Shown: positions 37,168-46,513, counted from the first letter of the stretch. The stretch is 64,000 bases of DNA from Rubrobacter marinus (GCF_011492965.1 NZ_CP045121.1:1612001-1676000), one strand, 5' to 3'. The notes: generated by a model from the sequence alone, not told the origin. Made by a program: numbers and translations.

Positions 37168-38532
37168 TCACGAGCCGGCCGTCTCCTCGCTCCGGCTCGC
37201 GGTGAGGCGTCGTTCGTCCGTCTGGTCCGAACCCTCGCGGAGCATAGGGGTCTCCGTGGCGAGGTATACGGAGACGAAGCTTACGAGGCATATGGCTACC
37301 ACGTAGATCGAGATCGCCCACGTGCTCTGGCCGGCCCACGCGAAGAGGGCGGTCGCGATAAACGGGGCCGTGCCGCCGAAGATCATCGTCGCCAGGTTGT
37401 AGCCGAGAGCTGCGCCGCTGTAGCGGACGCGGGTGTCGAACAGCTCGGGGATGAAAGCGGACTGCGGGGCGTAGGCCGCGGCCTGGAAGACGGAGAGCGC
37501 GAGCACCATCGCCAGCAGTATCACCGGACCGCTGCCGGTATCCACCAGCCAGAAGTAGGGGAAGGAGAAGAGGGCCATCGTTATGATGCCCGCGATGATC
37601 ATCGCACGTCTACCGATGCGATCGGAGAGCGCGCCGAAGAGCGGTATGGTGAAGAAATAGACCAGGGCGACCAGGAGTTGGTACGTCAGCATCGTGCCCT
37701 GGGACTGGCCCAGCTGCGAGACGCCGTAGGAGACCGTGAAAACGGAGACGGTGTAGAAGACCACGTTGTTCGCGCCCGACGTTCCAGCGGCCAAGAGTAC
37801 GTTCTTGGGGCGCGTGCGGAACACCTCGACGATGGGCATCTGGGCCTCGGCGCCGGCCTCCTTGAGGCGAGTAAACGCCTCGGACTCGGCGATCTGGAAC
37901 CGGATGAACGTGCCTACCGCGATCAGGACGATGCTCGCAAGGAACGGGATGCGCCATCCCCAGGCGGCGAACTGCGCCTCGGTCATCAGCTGCGACACGG
38001 CGGTGATAACGGCCGCCGAGATTATCAGGCCGCCTGCGGCCCCCATCTGCACCGAGCTCGCGTAGAAGCCCCGGCGGTTCGGGGGGGAGTGCTCGGAGAC
38101 CATCAACGCGGCGCCGCCCCACTCGCCGCCGAGCCCGAGGCCCTGAACTATGCGCAAGACGACGAGCAGGATGGGCGCCCAGATACCGATGGTCTCGAAG
38201 CTCGGGAGCAGCCCGATCAGGAACGTCGCGACGCCCATCAGCAGCAGCGTGACCACGAGCATCGTCTTGCGCCCCAACTTATCGCCGTAGTGCCCGAAGA
38301 TCACGCCGCCCAACGGGCGGGCGAAGAAGCCTACCGCGAAGGTCGCGAATGCCGCGAGCGTCCCCGCCAGCGGGCTGAACGCCGGGAAGAATAGCTGGTT
38401 GAACACCAGCGCCGCGGTCGTCCCGTAGATAAAGTAGTCGTACCACTCGATCGTGGTCCCGACGAGGCTGGCCAGGGCCACCTGCTTTACCGAAGAGGTG
38501 TTCCCTTCGTGTTCTCCGCCTAACCTTTCCAT
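37168..38532 (-). CDS. MHS-family MFS transporter
   Basis: Metabolite:H+ symporter family protein of 454 residues with 12 membrane segments. TTIEWYDYFIYGTTAALVF, GHYGDKLGRKTMLV, GLGLGGEWGGAALM and PELFDTRVRYSGAALGYN are family hallmarks, shared with citrate, proline/betaine and alpha-ketoglutarate carriers. It is a clear paralogue of the transporter at 55987. As part of the long minus-strand operon it probably brings in its substrate. Confidence 0.93.
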   Translation of the reverse strand: MERLGGEHEGNTSSVKQVALASLVGTTIEWYDYFIYGTTAALVFNQLFFPAFSPLAGTLAAFATFAVGFFARPLGGVIFGHYGDKLGRKTMLVVTLLLMGVATFLIGLLPSFETIGIWAPILLVVLRIVQGLGLGGEWGGAALMVSEHSPPNRRGFYASSVQMGAAGGLIISAAVITAVSQLMTEAQFAAWGWRIPFLASIVLIAVGTFIRFQIAESEAFTRLKEAGAEAQMPIVEVFRTRPKNVLLAAGTSGANNVVFYTVSVFTVSYGVSQLGQSQGTMLTYQLLVALVYFFTIPLFGALSDRIGRRAMIIAGIITMALFSFPYFWLVDTGSGPVILLAMVLALSVFQAAAYAPQSAFIPELFDTRVRYSGAALGYNLATMIFGGTAPFIATALFAWAGQSTWAISIYVVAICLVSFVSVYLATETPMLREGSDQTDERRLTASRSEETAGS

Positions 38533-38572
38533 AACGTTCCCTTTCCCTCGAAGTTTGGAGTTCGGACAGGCC

Positions 38573-39442
38573 TTACGTTTCCGAGAGGTACCTCTCTTCC
38601 GTCTTGCGATACTGCGCCAGGTTGGTGATCCTGTTGCGCTCTTCCATGCTTACGATCTTGTCCGTCACCCCCGTGCTGTCGCCGTGATCCGCGAGGTGCG
38701 TCAGTACTTGCTGCATCGATAGCACGGCCGCGCGCATCGCCAGGTTCGCGTAGATCACCATCTGGTACCCCATCTTCTCCAGGACCGCGGCGGGTTGAGG
38801 CGGGGTCTTGCCGCCCTCCACCATGTTCGCGACGAGAGGACCGGGGACCTCCCGGGCGACGGTCTCGAGCTCCTCCACGCTCCGCGGGGCCTCGACGAAG
38901 ATCATGTCGGCGCCTGCCTCCCGGTAGGCCAGGGCGCGGTCGATGGCGTCCTCTAGGCCCGTCACGGCCCGGGCGTCGGTGCGCGCGATGATCACCAGAT
39001 CCTCGTCCCGGCGGGCCTCCGCCGCCGCGCGAACCTTGTTGACCATCTCCGTTTTCGACACGATCTGCTTCCCCTCGAAGTGGCCGCACCGCTTGGGCGT
39101 GACCTGGTCTTCGAGCTGCAGCCCGGCGGCCCCGGCCCTTTCTAGCTCCTGGACCGTCCTCACCACGTTGAGGGCGTTGCCGAAGCCGGTGTCGGCGTCT
39201 GCGACGATCGGTACCCCGACGGCCGCCGTTATGTAACGCACCTGATCGACGAGCTCGCGCGAAGACACGAGCCCCACGTCCGCGGCCCCAAGCTGGGTGT
39301 TGGAGACCCCCGCCCCGGAGACGTACACGACGGGGAACCCCGCCTCTTCGATGAGTATCGCCGTCAGGGCGTTCGGCGCCCCGGGGGCGATGAGGAGGCG
39401 GTCCTCGGAGATCAACTCCCGTAGCCTCGCGGCGCCGCTCAC
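38573..39442 (-). CDS. Isocitrate lyase/PEP mutase family lyase (PrpB-like)
   Basis: TIM-barrel lyase of 289 residues. APGAPNALTAILIEEAGF, VADADTGFGNALNV (metal Asp), QLEDQVTPKRCGHFEGK (the KKCGH-type catalytic loop, here KRCGH) and IARTDA are as in 2-methylisocitrate lyase and relatives. The start GTG overlaps the stop of the isochorismatase gene. With two MmgE/PrpD genes upstream in the operon a methylcitrate-like dehydratase plus lyase pair is suggested. Oxaloacetate or dimethylmalate-type substrates cannot be ruled out. Confidence 0.9.
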   Translation of the reverse strand: MSGAARLRELISEDRLLIAPGAPNALTAILIEEAGFPVVYVSGAGVSNTQLGAADVGLVSSRELVDQVRYITAAVGVPIVADADTGFGNALNVVRTVQELERAGAAGLQLEDQVTPKRCGHFEGKQIVSKTEMVNKVRAAAEARRDEDLVIIARTDARAVTGLEDAIDRALAYREAGADMIFVEAPRSVEELETVAREVPGPLVANMVEGGKTPPQPAAVLEKMGYQMVIYANLAMRAAVLSMQQVLTHLADHGDSTGVTDKIVSMEERNRITNLAQYRKTEERYLSET

Positions 39443-40173
39443 GCCTTGCTCTCCTGCGCGACGGCCTCGCCGCTGCCGGTCGGCAGCCCTTCGAGGAACG
39501 AGACGACCTCGTCCGTGGTCGGGACGTCCGCGTACTTCTGGCTCATGTCGAACAGGTTGATCGCGTGGCTCGCCTCGCCGCGATCGTAGACCGCGTCTTC
39601 GGGTACGATCACCCGGAAGGCGTAGGAGAAGGCGTCGGTCACGGTCGCCCGCACGCACCCGCTGGTGGTGCAGCCCGTCACGATCAGGGTGTCCACGTCG
39701 AGGTCGTTGAGGTAAGTCATCAAGGGCGTGCCGAAGAAGGCGCTCGCGTAGCGCTTGCTGACCACGACGTCGCCCGGCTCCGGCGCGATCTCCTCGACGA
39801 TTTGCGTCCCGCGCTGGCCTATCCTGTGCTCCTCGCTGTCCATGCCCGGGATCTTGTCTTTCCAGCGGCCGGTGTCGAACCTGTCTTTTCGCTCCACGAC
39901 GGGGTAGAGGACCGGCACGCCTTTGGGACGCGCCGCTGCGAGGAGTTCCCCGATCCTGTCGACGGCCGCCCAGCCGCGGTCGCCGACCGCGGTGGGGTAC
40001 GCGTCCATTGCTTCCAGGATCGGGCCTCGAGCCTCGCCCACCGTCCTGTACTGCACGTCGATGACGAGGATCGCCGGCCGGCTGCCGAAGCCGGAGCTGC
40101 TGCCGAAGCCGGCCTTCTCGTAGACCCGGCGGTCGACATCGGTTATGTAGTCGTCCCAGATTCGCTTCTCCAT
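39439..40173 (-). CDS. Isochorismatase-family amidase (N-carbamoylsarcosine amidase-like)
   Basis: Cysteine hydrolase of 244 residues. The triad is complete: Asp in LVIDVQYR, Lys in VVSKRYASAFFGT, Cys in VTGCTTSGCVRATV (second Cys of this stretch). The long N-terminal extension (WDDYITDVDRRVYEKAGFG) is typical of the N-carbamoylsarcosine amidase and maleamate amidase branch. Placed directly after the cyclic amidohydrolase gene it would hydrolyse the carbamoyl or amide product of ring opening. Confidence 0.9.
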   Translation of the reverse strand: MEKRIWDDYITDVDRRVYEKAGFGSSSGFGSRPAILVIDVQYRTVGEARGPILEAMDAYPTAVGDRGWAAVDRIGELLAAARPKGVPVLYPVVERKDRFDTGRWKDKIPGMDSEEHRIGQRGTQIVEEIAPEPGDVVVSKRYASAFFGTPLMTYLNDLDVDTLIVTGCTTSGCVRATVTDAFSYAFRVIVPEDAVYDRGEASHAINLFDMSQKYADVPTTDEVVSFLEGLPTGSGEAVAQESKA

Positions 40174-40176
40174 CGT

Positions 40177-41544
40177 CTACGCTCCTACCTTCGCTCTGTG
40201 CAGATAACGCCCCCAACCGGGCTTTCCCTTCAACGAGCCGTCGCCGTAGATCACGTCGCCGCGCAGGATCGTCGTGACGGGCCACCCCTTGAGCTTCCAG
40301 CCCTCGTAGAGCGAGAAATCGCAGTACGAGCCGAGGGCTTCGGCCCTCACCTGCCGTTCGAGGTCCAGGTCCACGAGGGTGAGGTCCGCGTCGCTGCCCA
40401 CCCGTATCGCGCCCTTCTTCGGGTACAAACCGTAGATCCTGGCCGGGTTCTCGCTGGTTAGCTCGGCGATCCTGGCCAGCGGCAGGCCGCGCCGGTGGTG
40501 GCCCTCGCTGAGGAGGACGGGTAGCAGCGTCGCCAGCCCGGGGAAGCCGGCCGAGGCCTTCCAGATGCCTCCTTCCTTGTGCGACGACCGGCGCGGCACG
40601 TGGTCGGAGCCGACCGTCTGGATGCTCCCGTCCGCCAGGCCCTCCCAGAGCGCCTCGCGATCCTCCTCCGTGCGCAGCGGGGGGTTCACCTTGGCGAGCG
40701 TGTCGGTGCCGTCGTCCGACACGTGCGTGAGGTAGTGCGGGCAGGTCTCGACGTAGTAGCCGTCGTAGCGGTCGCGGAACCGGCGCACCTCTTCCAGGCC
40801 GAGGGCGCAGCTCAGGTGGGGGATGTAGAGGGTGACGCCCGTCTGACGGGCTATCCTGAGGGCCCGCGCTATGTTCTCGGCCTCCACGAAGTCCGGCCTC
40901 GACTCCATCCAGGCCTTGAGGTCCTCGCGCCCGTCTTGCATGAGACGCGGCCGCAAGCGCCAGACTATCTCGATGTTCTCGGGGTGCGTGGCGACCACCC
41001 CGTCGAATTTCCGCGCTATGTCGGAGAAGAAGTCGTACATAAGCCCGTCGTCCACGCCCTCGATGCCGAGGTACTGGCCCTCGTCGCCCCGGAAGCTCAT
41101 GAAGAACTTGTAGGAGGTGACGCCGTATTCGTCGGCGTAGCGGTCCAGCTCGGCGCGCTGCTCGTCGGTGACGGCCCCGAAGTGGAAACCGACGTCCACG
41201 TACGACTGCGACCCGACCTGATCTCGGTCCTGCTCGAAGAGGTCCGCGTAGGGGGTGGACTGGAAAAGGTAGGTCAGCACTGTGGTAACGCCGCCGATCG
41301 CGGCGGTCCTGGTCTCGGTCAGGTACGGTTCCGGGGAGTCGCCCATGGTCAAGTGCGTGTGGGGGTCTACGAGCCCCGGAAATACGGTCAACCCGCCGGC
41401 ATCGATCGTCTGGTCCGCCTCGAGCGCCTGCCCGGGATTCAGTACGCCCGCTATCTTGCCGTCCCGCACCGCAAGGTCGGCGGCCACCACACCCTCGCCG
41501 GGCAGCACGACCCTTCCGTTCTTGACCGCTAGATCCGCCCTCAC
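40177..41544 (-). CDS. Dihydropyrimidinase/hydantoinase-like cyclic amidohydrolase
   Basis: Intact amidohydrolase of 455 residues. DPHTHLTMG, GVTSYKFFMS (Lys to be carbamylated), ATHPENIE, IPHLSCALGLEE and VGSDHVPRR mark the metal site. Strand-1 HxH is followed by LTMG rather than the RDPG of dihydroorotase, so a hydantoin, dihydropyrimidine or imide is more likely. The GTG at 41544 is chosen since GGGGAGGAAGA precedes it and it overlaps the GntR stop. It is paralogous to the gene at 59011. Confidence 0.9.
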   Translation of the reverse strand: MRADLAVKNGRVVLPGEGVVAADLAVRDGKIAGVLNPGQALEADQTIDAGGLTVFPGLVDPHTHLTMGDSPEPYLTETRTAAIGGVTTVLTYLFQSTPYADLFEQDRDQVGSQSYVDVGFHFGAVTDEQRAELDRYADEYGVTSYKFFMSFRGDEGQYLGIEGVDDGLMYDFFSDIARKFDGVVATHPENIEIVWRLRPRLMQDGREDLKAWMESRPDFVEAENIARALRIARQTGVTLYIPHLSCALGLEEVRRFRDRYDGYYVETCPHYLTHVSDDGTDTLAKVNPPLRTEEDREALWEGLADGSIQTVGSDHVPRRSSHKEGGIWKASAGFPGLATLLPVLLSEGHHRRGLPLARIAELTSENPARIYGLYPKKGAIRVGSDADLTLVDLDLERQVRAEALGSYCDFSLYEGWKLKGWPVTTILRGDVIYGDGSLKGKPGWGRYLHRAKVGA

Positions 41545-42272
41545 TCTTCCTCCCCGCCTTGAGTCTCGGGAGAGGCCACGAGCGCGGTGAGCACGGTCTC
41601 CCTTCCCTTCTCGATGTGCCGCCTCATGCACGACTTCGCGGCCTCGACGTTACCGTCGCGGAGCGACTCGTATATCTCCTCGTGCTCGCGAACCGCCTGC
41701 ATACCGCGCTCCTGACTCGTCCGGGTGCTGAGGAACCGGTAACGGTCTATGTGAGGCTTCAGCTGTCCGAGCGTCCAACTCGTTATCTCGTTCTCGGCGA
41801 TCTCGAGAAGTACGTCGTGGAAATCCCTTCCTCCTTCGGCCACCTCCTCGACCCGATCGACCGCCGATCTCATGCGTTCCAGGATCTCCTCCAGGGTCGC
41901 AAGCTTGGCAACCGTCATGTTGGCTGCCGCTTCTTCGACGGTTAGTTCCTCGAGGGACGCGCGCACCGCATACAGGTCGCGTGCCTCTTTCTCCGAGAGG
42001 CCCCGCACGTACAACTTGCCGTTTTGGCCCCGCTCGATGAGCAGGTCGGATTGGAGGCGTTGCAGGGCCTCGCGCAGAGGGGTGCGGCTCACCTCGAGCT
42101 GCGTGGCCAGGCTCGTCTCCGAGAGCCAGGCGCCGGGCCTCAGCCCGCCGCGCACGATCGCTTCGAGGAGGGCATGGTAGACCCAGTCTCGCGTGGCCAT
42201 GTGCTCGAACCCGGACGACCTGAGGTCGGGGAGGATAACCTCCCTGCCAGCATCCCTACGCATCGGCATCAC
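41541..42272 (-). CDS. GntR-family regulator with FCD domain
   Basis: About 243 residues. Winged helix (about 25-95, with SLATQLEVSRTPLREALQRLQSD) and an all-helical FCD ligand domain with metal-type residues in RDFHDVLLEIAENE and AVREHEEIYESL. GTG/ATG at 42272/42269 overlap the MmgE stop. FadR/FCD proteins bind TTGTATACAA-like sites; GTATAC boxes lie in the promoter of this operon at 46514-46528, so autoregulation is probable. Confidence 0.92.
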   Translation of the reverse strand: MMPMRRDAGREVILPDLRSSGFEHMATRDWVYHALLEAIVRGGLRPGAWLSETSLATQLEVSRTPLREALQRLQSDLLIERGQNGKLYVRGLSEKEARDLYAVRASLEELTVEEAAANMTVAKLATLEEILERMRSAVDRVEEVAEGGRDFHDVLLEIAENEITSWTLGQLKPHIDRYRFLSTRTSQERGMQAVREHEEIYESLRDGNVEAAKSCMRRHIEKGRETVLTALVASPETQGGEEE

Positions 42273-43687
42273 CTGTTGCTCCTCATCTCGAAAGCGGGGC
42301 TCCGTTCTTCGGCGGCCCTCAAGAGCTCGCAGAGCGACCGAGGCCCGTCCGCCTCTTCCAAGCTCTGCACCGTCCGGAGCACCCGCTCCACGTCGCGGGT
42401 GCCCAGCGTGCGCCGGGCGTTGTCCCGGAACTTCCGCAAGATCTCCTCTTCGGGCATCGGGTTCCGGGGCCCCCCGCGGTTGACCTCGACGTCCCTGGAC
42501 AACACGTCGCCACCCCTGGTGGTGACCTCCAGGCTTCCGGGGAAGGTTTCCGGGTAACGAGTATCCGGGTCTGGCTCGTACCGCACGCGCTGGGCCAGCC
42601 CGAGCAGCGATCGATCCGCGACGTTGTCGCGGGAGAAGGTATCCAGGCCTACCTCGCCGTGGCGGAGCATGGCGGCTACGGAGTAGGGGAGGCTGAACCT
42701 GGCCTCGTAGCCGCTCTGTGGCGACGCTTTCGCTTCTCGAGGCTCGCATACCACCGGCACGATCTCGGGTGCGACGCGGCACACCACCTCCTCGACGTCC
42801 TCGGCCTTCAGGCCCTCCGAGACCAGCTGCGCCGCGCAATCGAGGAAGGCGTGGTTGAAGTGGCAGCACGGGTACGGCTTGTAGGACAACTCGGTCGTGT
42901 ACCACCGCTCGCCCACGTCGCGGTACAGGTCGTGCAGCGGCAACTCTTCCGGAGCGCGGTCCGTGTAGTTGCTGTAGAAGCCGAAACGTCCCTCGAACAC
43001 GGTCTTCGGGCCAGAGATGCCGGAGCGGGCGAGTCTGGTCGCGACGATGCCGCTGTGCGCGGCCCAGCCCGGGTGGACGCTCTTCACCGAGGCGCCGCCG
43101 ACGACGTACTCGAAGAGCCCGGAAGCCATGCTCCCCGCGATGCCGAGCGCGGAGGCCAAACGCTGCGCGGAGAGCCCGGCGAGTCGCCCGGCCACCAGAG
43201 CGGAGGCGAAGCCGCCGCAGACCCCGGTGGTGTGGAACCCGCGCGCCTGGAAGGCGCCGGGCGCGACAAGGCCCAGCCGGATTATCGTCTCCCACCCCAG
43301 CACGAGCGCGGTCAGCAGCTCCTTGCCATCCACCGCATACTCCTCCGCCGCGGCGAGGACGCTCGGCACCACCACGGAGCTGGCGTGGATTATCGAGCCC
43401 GTGTGGGTGTCGTCGTACTCCAGCCCGTGGATCAGGGTGCCGTTGACCAACGCGGCCGAGGGGACGGGTAACCGCTCGTAAGCTCCGATCACCGTCCCCT
43501 CCTCGCCGGCGCCGAGAGATCGGGCCGCTCGCACGATCTCCTCGCCGGACTCGACGGACGCCGCGGCGAGGGCGACACCCAGAGCATCCAGAAGGTGCAG
43601 CTTGGCCTGCTCTAGCACCTCTTCCGGAATATCTTCGTAGGAGAGCGACAACGCCCTCTCCGCGAGCCTCTCGGCGATGGTGCTCAT
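42269..43687 (-). CDS. MmgE/PrpD family protein
   Basis: 472 residues. HLLDALGVALAAASVESGEEIV, NGTLIHGLEYDDTHTGSIIH, GFHTTGVCGGFASALVAGRL and YKPYPCCHFNHAFLDC are well-conserved superfamily segments. ATG at 43687 has GCGAGGCTGAGC before it; the frame upstream is Arg-rich and not coding-like. It is separated from the flavoprotein gene by 2 bases. A dehydratase or isomerase acting on a branched tricarboxylate is the usual role. Confidence 0.9.
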   Translation of the reverse strand: MSTIAERLAERALSLSYEDIPEEVLEQAKLHLLDALGVALAAASVESGEEIVRAARSLGAGEEGTVIGAYERLPVPSAALVNGTLIHGLEYDDTHTGSIIHASSVVVPSVLAAAEEYAVDGKELLTALVLGWETIIRLGLVAPGAFQARGFHTTGVCGGFASALVAGRLAGLSAQRLASALGIAGSMASGLFEYVVGGASVKSVHPGWAAHSGIVATRLARSGISGPKTVFEGRFGFYSNYTDRAPEELPLHDLYRDVGERWYTTELSYKPYPCCHFNHAFLDCAAQLVSEGLKAEDVEEVVCRVAPEIVPVVCEPREAKASPQSGYEARFSLPYSVAAMLRHGEVGLDTFSRDNVADRSLLGLAQRVRYEPDPDTRYPETFPGSLEVTTRGGDVLSRDVEVNRGGPRNPMPEEEILRKFRDNARRTLGTRDVERVLRTVQSLEEADGPRSLCELLRAAEERSPAFEMRSNR

Positions 43688-43689
43688 GC

Positions 43690-45072
43690 TCAGCCTCGCT
43701 TCCCGGCCGAACGGCCCGCATGCTCGCCGGCGATCTTGCCCCACCCGAGGGCGGTCAACAGCCCGTTACCGGACGAGTACCCCCTGCCGCCGTCGGCACC
43801 CGAGATCCCCACGGCCACCCCGCCCCCGGCGTACAGGTTCTCTACCGGACTTCCGTCGGTACGCAGGGGTTGGGCGTTGGTGTTTATCCGCAAGCCTCCC
43901 TGGGTGTGGAAGAGACCCGTCGAGGCCCGGGCGACGTGCAGCGGGAACCGGAGCGGTGCCGCTCCGAAATCCTTCCTGCCGAACTCGTCGACCCCCGCCT
44001 CGGCGGCGGCGTTGTAGCGGGCGAGCGTCTCCTCGAGGTCGTCCCGTGGCATGTCGTGGAGGGCCGCCAACTCGTCCACCGTGGCCGCTTCTTTGACGAA
44101 CCCCTCCTCGACGAGGCCCCTGAACCGGGGCTCGCGGTCCCGGACGGACTCCATGATCCGCTGGTCGAAGATCACGTAGATAGGCCCGTCGGTGTGGCGC
44201 TGTACCTCCGGGACGAACGCGGAGTACCCGCTGGTTTCGTCCCCGAAGCGGCGCCCGTCGCCATCCACGACGATCCCGCCCTTCTCTACCGTGGTCCAGG
44301 AGACGAGTATCCCGTTCTCGCACACCGCCGCGTACCCCTGATACGCCCCCATGTGCTCGACGGCGGCCCCCAGCCCCTCGCCCCATGCGATCCCCTCGCC
44401 GGTGTTGCCCGGGGCGCCGAAGTAAGGGGCGTCCGCTATGTCCGGGCAGTACCGCAGGAGCATCTCCCTGTTGGCCGCGAACCCGTTGGAGGCCAGGATC
44501 ACCTTCTTGGCTTCGACCCGCAGCTTCTGGCCTGCCTCCTCTGCCTCCACGCCAACGACGCTCCCGTCGTCGGCGGTCAGCAGTCTTTTCACGGGCATCC
44601 CAGTCTTCAGGGAGACCCCGAAGTCTTTTATCGCCTGCCGCAGGTCTTTGACGAGGTCTGCCCCCTCTCTGGAGGCGGGGGCATGGAGCCGATGCACGGA
44701 GTGGCCGACGTGCATGTAGTCGGTCACGAGGTACAGCTCCACCCCCAGGTCGTCGACCAGCCAGTCGATCAGCCCACTCGATTCCCTGGCCAGATGCAAA
44801 ACGAGTTCCCCGTCGCTCTGGTAACCGGTCTGGCGCATGATGTCCTCGGCCATGGCCTCGGGGAGTCTTCTACGCCGGCCGCCGCCTGAAACCGTGTGTA
44901 TGAGCCGGGTACGGAGCCGGTGCTCAGGGCCGCGTTCCCCCCACGTCCGGCTCTTTCTCCAGCAGGAGGACCTCCGCCCCTGCTGGCGGGCCGCTATGGC
45001 GGCCGCCATACCGCAAGCGCCGCTCCCCACCACGACCACGTCCGTCACTAGGGCGCGCTCTTCGGGCGCCAT
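43690..45072 (-). CDS. FAD-dependent oxidoreductase (fumarate reductase type), with a hidden triple frame break
   Basis: About 461 residues as repaired. VVVVGSGACGMAAAIAARQQG opens the FAD fold; YFGAPGNTGEGIAWGEGLGA, FGDETSGYSAF, LFHTQGGLRINTNAQPL and GGRGYSSGNGLL are typical. Codons from about 44980 down to 44860 read as Arg-rich nonsense, but one extra base in each of the C runs 44977-44980 and 44937-44942 and the G run 44860-44863 restores EVLLLEKEPDVGGNAALSTGS and then returns to the original frame. ATG at 45072 follows from the TGATG overlap. Close paralogue of the gene at 57612. Confidence 0.85.
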   Translation of the reverse strand: MAPEERALVTDVVVVGSGACGMAAAIAARQQGRRSSCWRKSRTWGERGPEHRLRTRLIHTVSGGGRRRRLPEAMAEDIMRQTGYQSDGELVLHLARESSGLIDWLVDDLGVELYLVTDYMHVGHSVHRLHAPASREGADLVKDLRQAIKDFGVSLKTGMPVKRLLTADDGSVVGVEAEEAGQKLRVEAKKVILASNGFAANREMLLRYCPDIADAPYFGAPGNTGEGIAWGEGLGAAVEHMGAYQGYAAVCENGILVSWTTVEKGGIVVDGDGRRFGDETSGYSAFVPEVQRHTDGPIYVIFDQRIMESVRDREPRFRGLVEEGFVKEAATVDELAALHDMPRDDLEETLARYNAAAEAGVDEFGRKDFGAAPLRFPLHVARASTGLFHTQGGLRINTNAQPLRTDGSPVENLYAGGGVAVGISGADGGRGYSSGNGLLTALGWGKIAGEHAGRSAGKRG

Positions 45073-46460
45073 CAGGCGGCCTCCTTCACCAAGCGGACGA
45101 GGTCCCGGACGAGCAGGTCTTCCGGCATACCGAGGATCTGGTCCGCCAGCCCCCTCGCTCCTTGGGGGCGTACCGTCGCGCCGGCCACCTCGACGAACTT
45201 CTCCACAAGCTGGCACCGGGAGAGAGGCCTGGAGGGATCCCCCGTTGCGGTGGCGCAGTACGCCGTATCCTCGGAACCGTCCCTGAGGCGCACGGTGATC
45301 CGCGACGGGCGGTCTTCGGGCCACTCCTTTACCTCCTCGATCGGCCGTAACTCCACGGCATCCGACAAGGCCCTGACCCCGGGATCTTCTATGCTCGCCC
45401 GCGTGAAAGCCGAGGGACCCCCGGTCCCATACGCGAGCCCCGCCGCCACGGCGTGCGGCAGGGAGAACTTGGCTCCCAGGGTGGTCTCCGGGCGCGCCAC
45501 GTCGAGCGAGAGCCCCTTGGGGTGGGTCTCGACGACGATGCTCTCCACCTCCCTCGCCCATTCCAACGCTTCGTGGCGAGCTCGCAGCTCCAGCAGGGCG
45601 TCGATGGTCGCGTGCGCGTACTGGCAGCAGGCGTACGGCTTGTGGTAACCGGACTCGATGGCGTAGTTCTCCCCTAGCCCGTTGCTCAGGGCGCCTTCTT
45701 GCCACTCCCCCTGAAGCGCTGTGCCGAACACGTCGAGAGGTGAGCTAGGAAGGCCAAGGATTCCGTCCATCGCCAGCTCGGAAGCCATGATGCCCAAGCG
45801 CGCCCCCGCCCCGGTCCATACGTTCCGAACCAATGCGCCCCCCGTAGCGTGGTTGTAAGGGCTCGCTATGGCGAAAGCCGACGCCGTCTGAATCGTCCGC
45901 AACAACCCGGAGGAGGAGTATCCCCTGGCCTTCGCCACCGCGACCGCGGCGCCTACCGGGGAGAAGGCACCGTGCGGATGTATCGCCAGCGGCGGGAAAG
46001 ACCAGGCGTGCGCGAACCTCGCGGCGATCTCGTAGCCGACCACGAGGCCCTCCAGCAACTCACGGGCCGTAAGGCCCTCGCTCTCGGCGACGGCTAGCAG
46101 CGCGGGAATGGCGTAGATCCCCGCGTGGCTGGTAGCAAGCCTGTAGCCCTCGTCGACCTCCAGCCAGCAGCCGGCCATGCCGTTGAGCTCGGCCGCGCCG
46201 AAACGATCGGTCATGACGAAACCGGGCGCGAGGACGGTGGCCTCGTGCCGGCCTCCTACGCCCAGGTACCGCCCCCGATAAGCCTCCAGTTCCGCCTCGC
46301 CCGCCGCGCCGAGCACGGCACCCAGATCATCAAGCAGGACCAGCCGCGCCCTGTCGAGCGTCCACGCCGGCAGGCTCGCGTACCTCAGGTCGGCGGCCCA
46401 CTCCGAGAACTCGAACAACTCTCGCCGTAGCTCGGGCCGTGTAGCAGATGTCGTCTCCAA
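45072..46460 (-). CDS. MmgE/PrpD family protein, first gene of the long minus-strand operon
   Basis: 462 residues, intact. LLDDLGAVLGAAGEAELEAY, NGMAGCWLEVDEGYRLATSH, HPHGAFSPVGAAVAVAKARG and YHKPYACCQYAHATIDALL identify the family. It differs from the other two MmgE/PrpD proteins of the window and is closer in its HPHG motif to the one at 28328. ATG at 46460 lies about 60 bases after the predicted promoter. Confidence 0.9.
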   Translation of the reverse strand: METTSATRPELRRELFEFSEWAADLRYASLPAWTLDRARLVLLDDLGAVLGAAGEAELEAYRGRYLGVGGRHEATVLAPGFVMTDRFGAAELNGMAGCWLEVDEGYRLATSHAGIYAIPALLAVAESEGLTARELLEGLVVGYEIAARFAHAWSFPPLAIHPHGAFSPVGAAVAVAKARGYSSSGLLRTIQTASAFAIASPYNHATGGALVRNVWTGAGARLGIMASELAMDGILGLPSSPLDVFGTALQGEWQEGALSNGLGENYAIESGYHKPYACCQYAHATIDALLELRARHEALEWAREVESIVVETHPKGLSLDVARPETTLGAKFSLPHAVAAGLAYGTGGPSAFTRASIEDPGVRALSDAVELRPIEEVKEWPEDRPSRITVRLRDGSEDTAYCATATGDPSRPLSRCQLVEKFVEVAGATVRPQGARGLADQILGMPEDLLVRDLVRLVKEAA

Positions 46461-46513
46461 GTCCCTTCCCCCAACGTCTCAAGGAGTTTGGCAACGTCTT
46501 GCGTGTGTACTTT

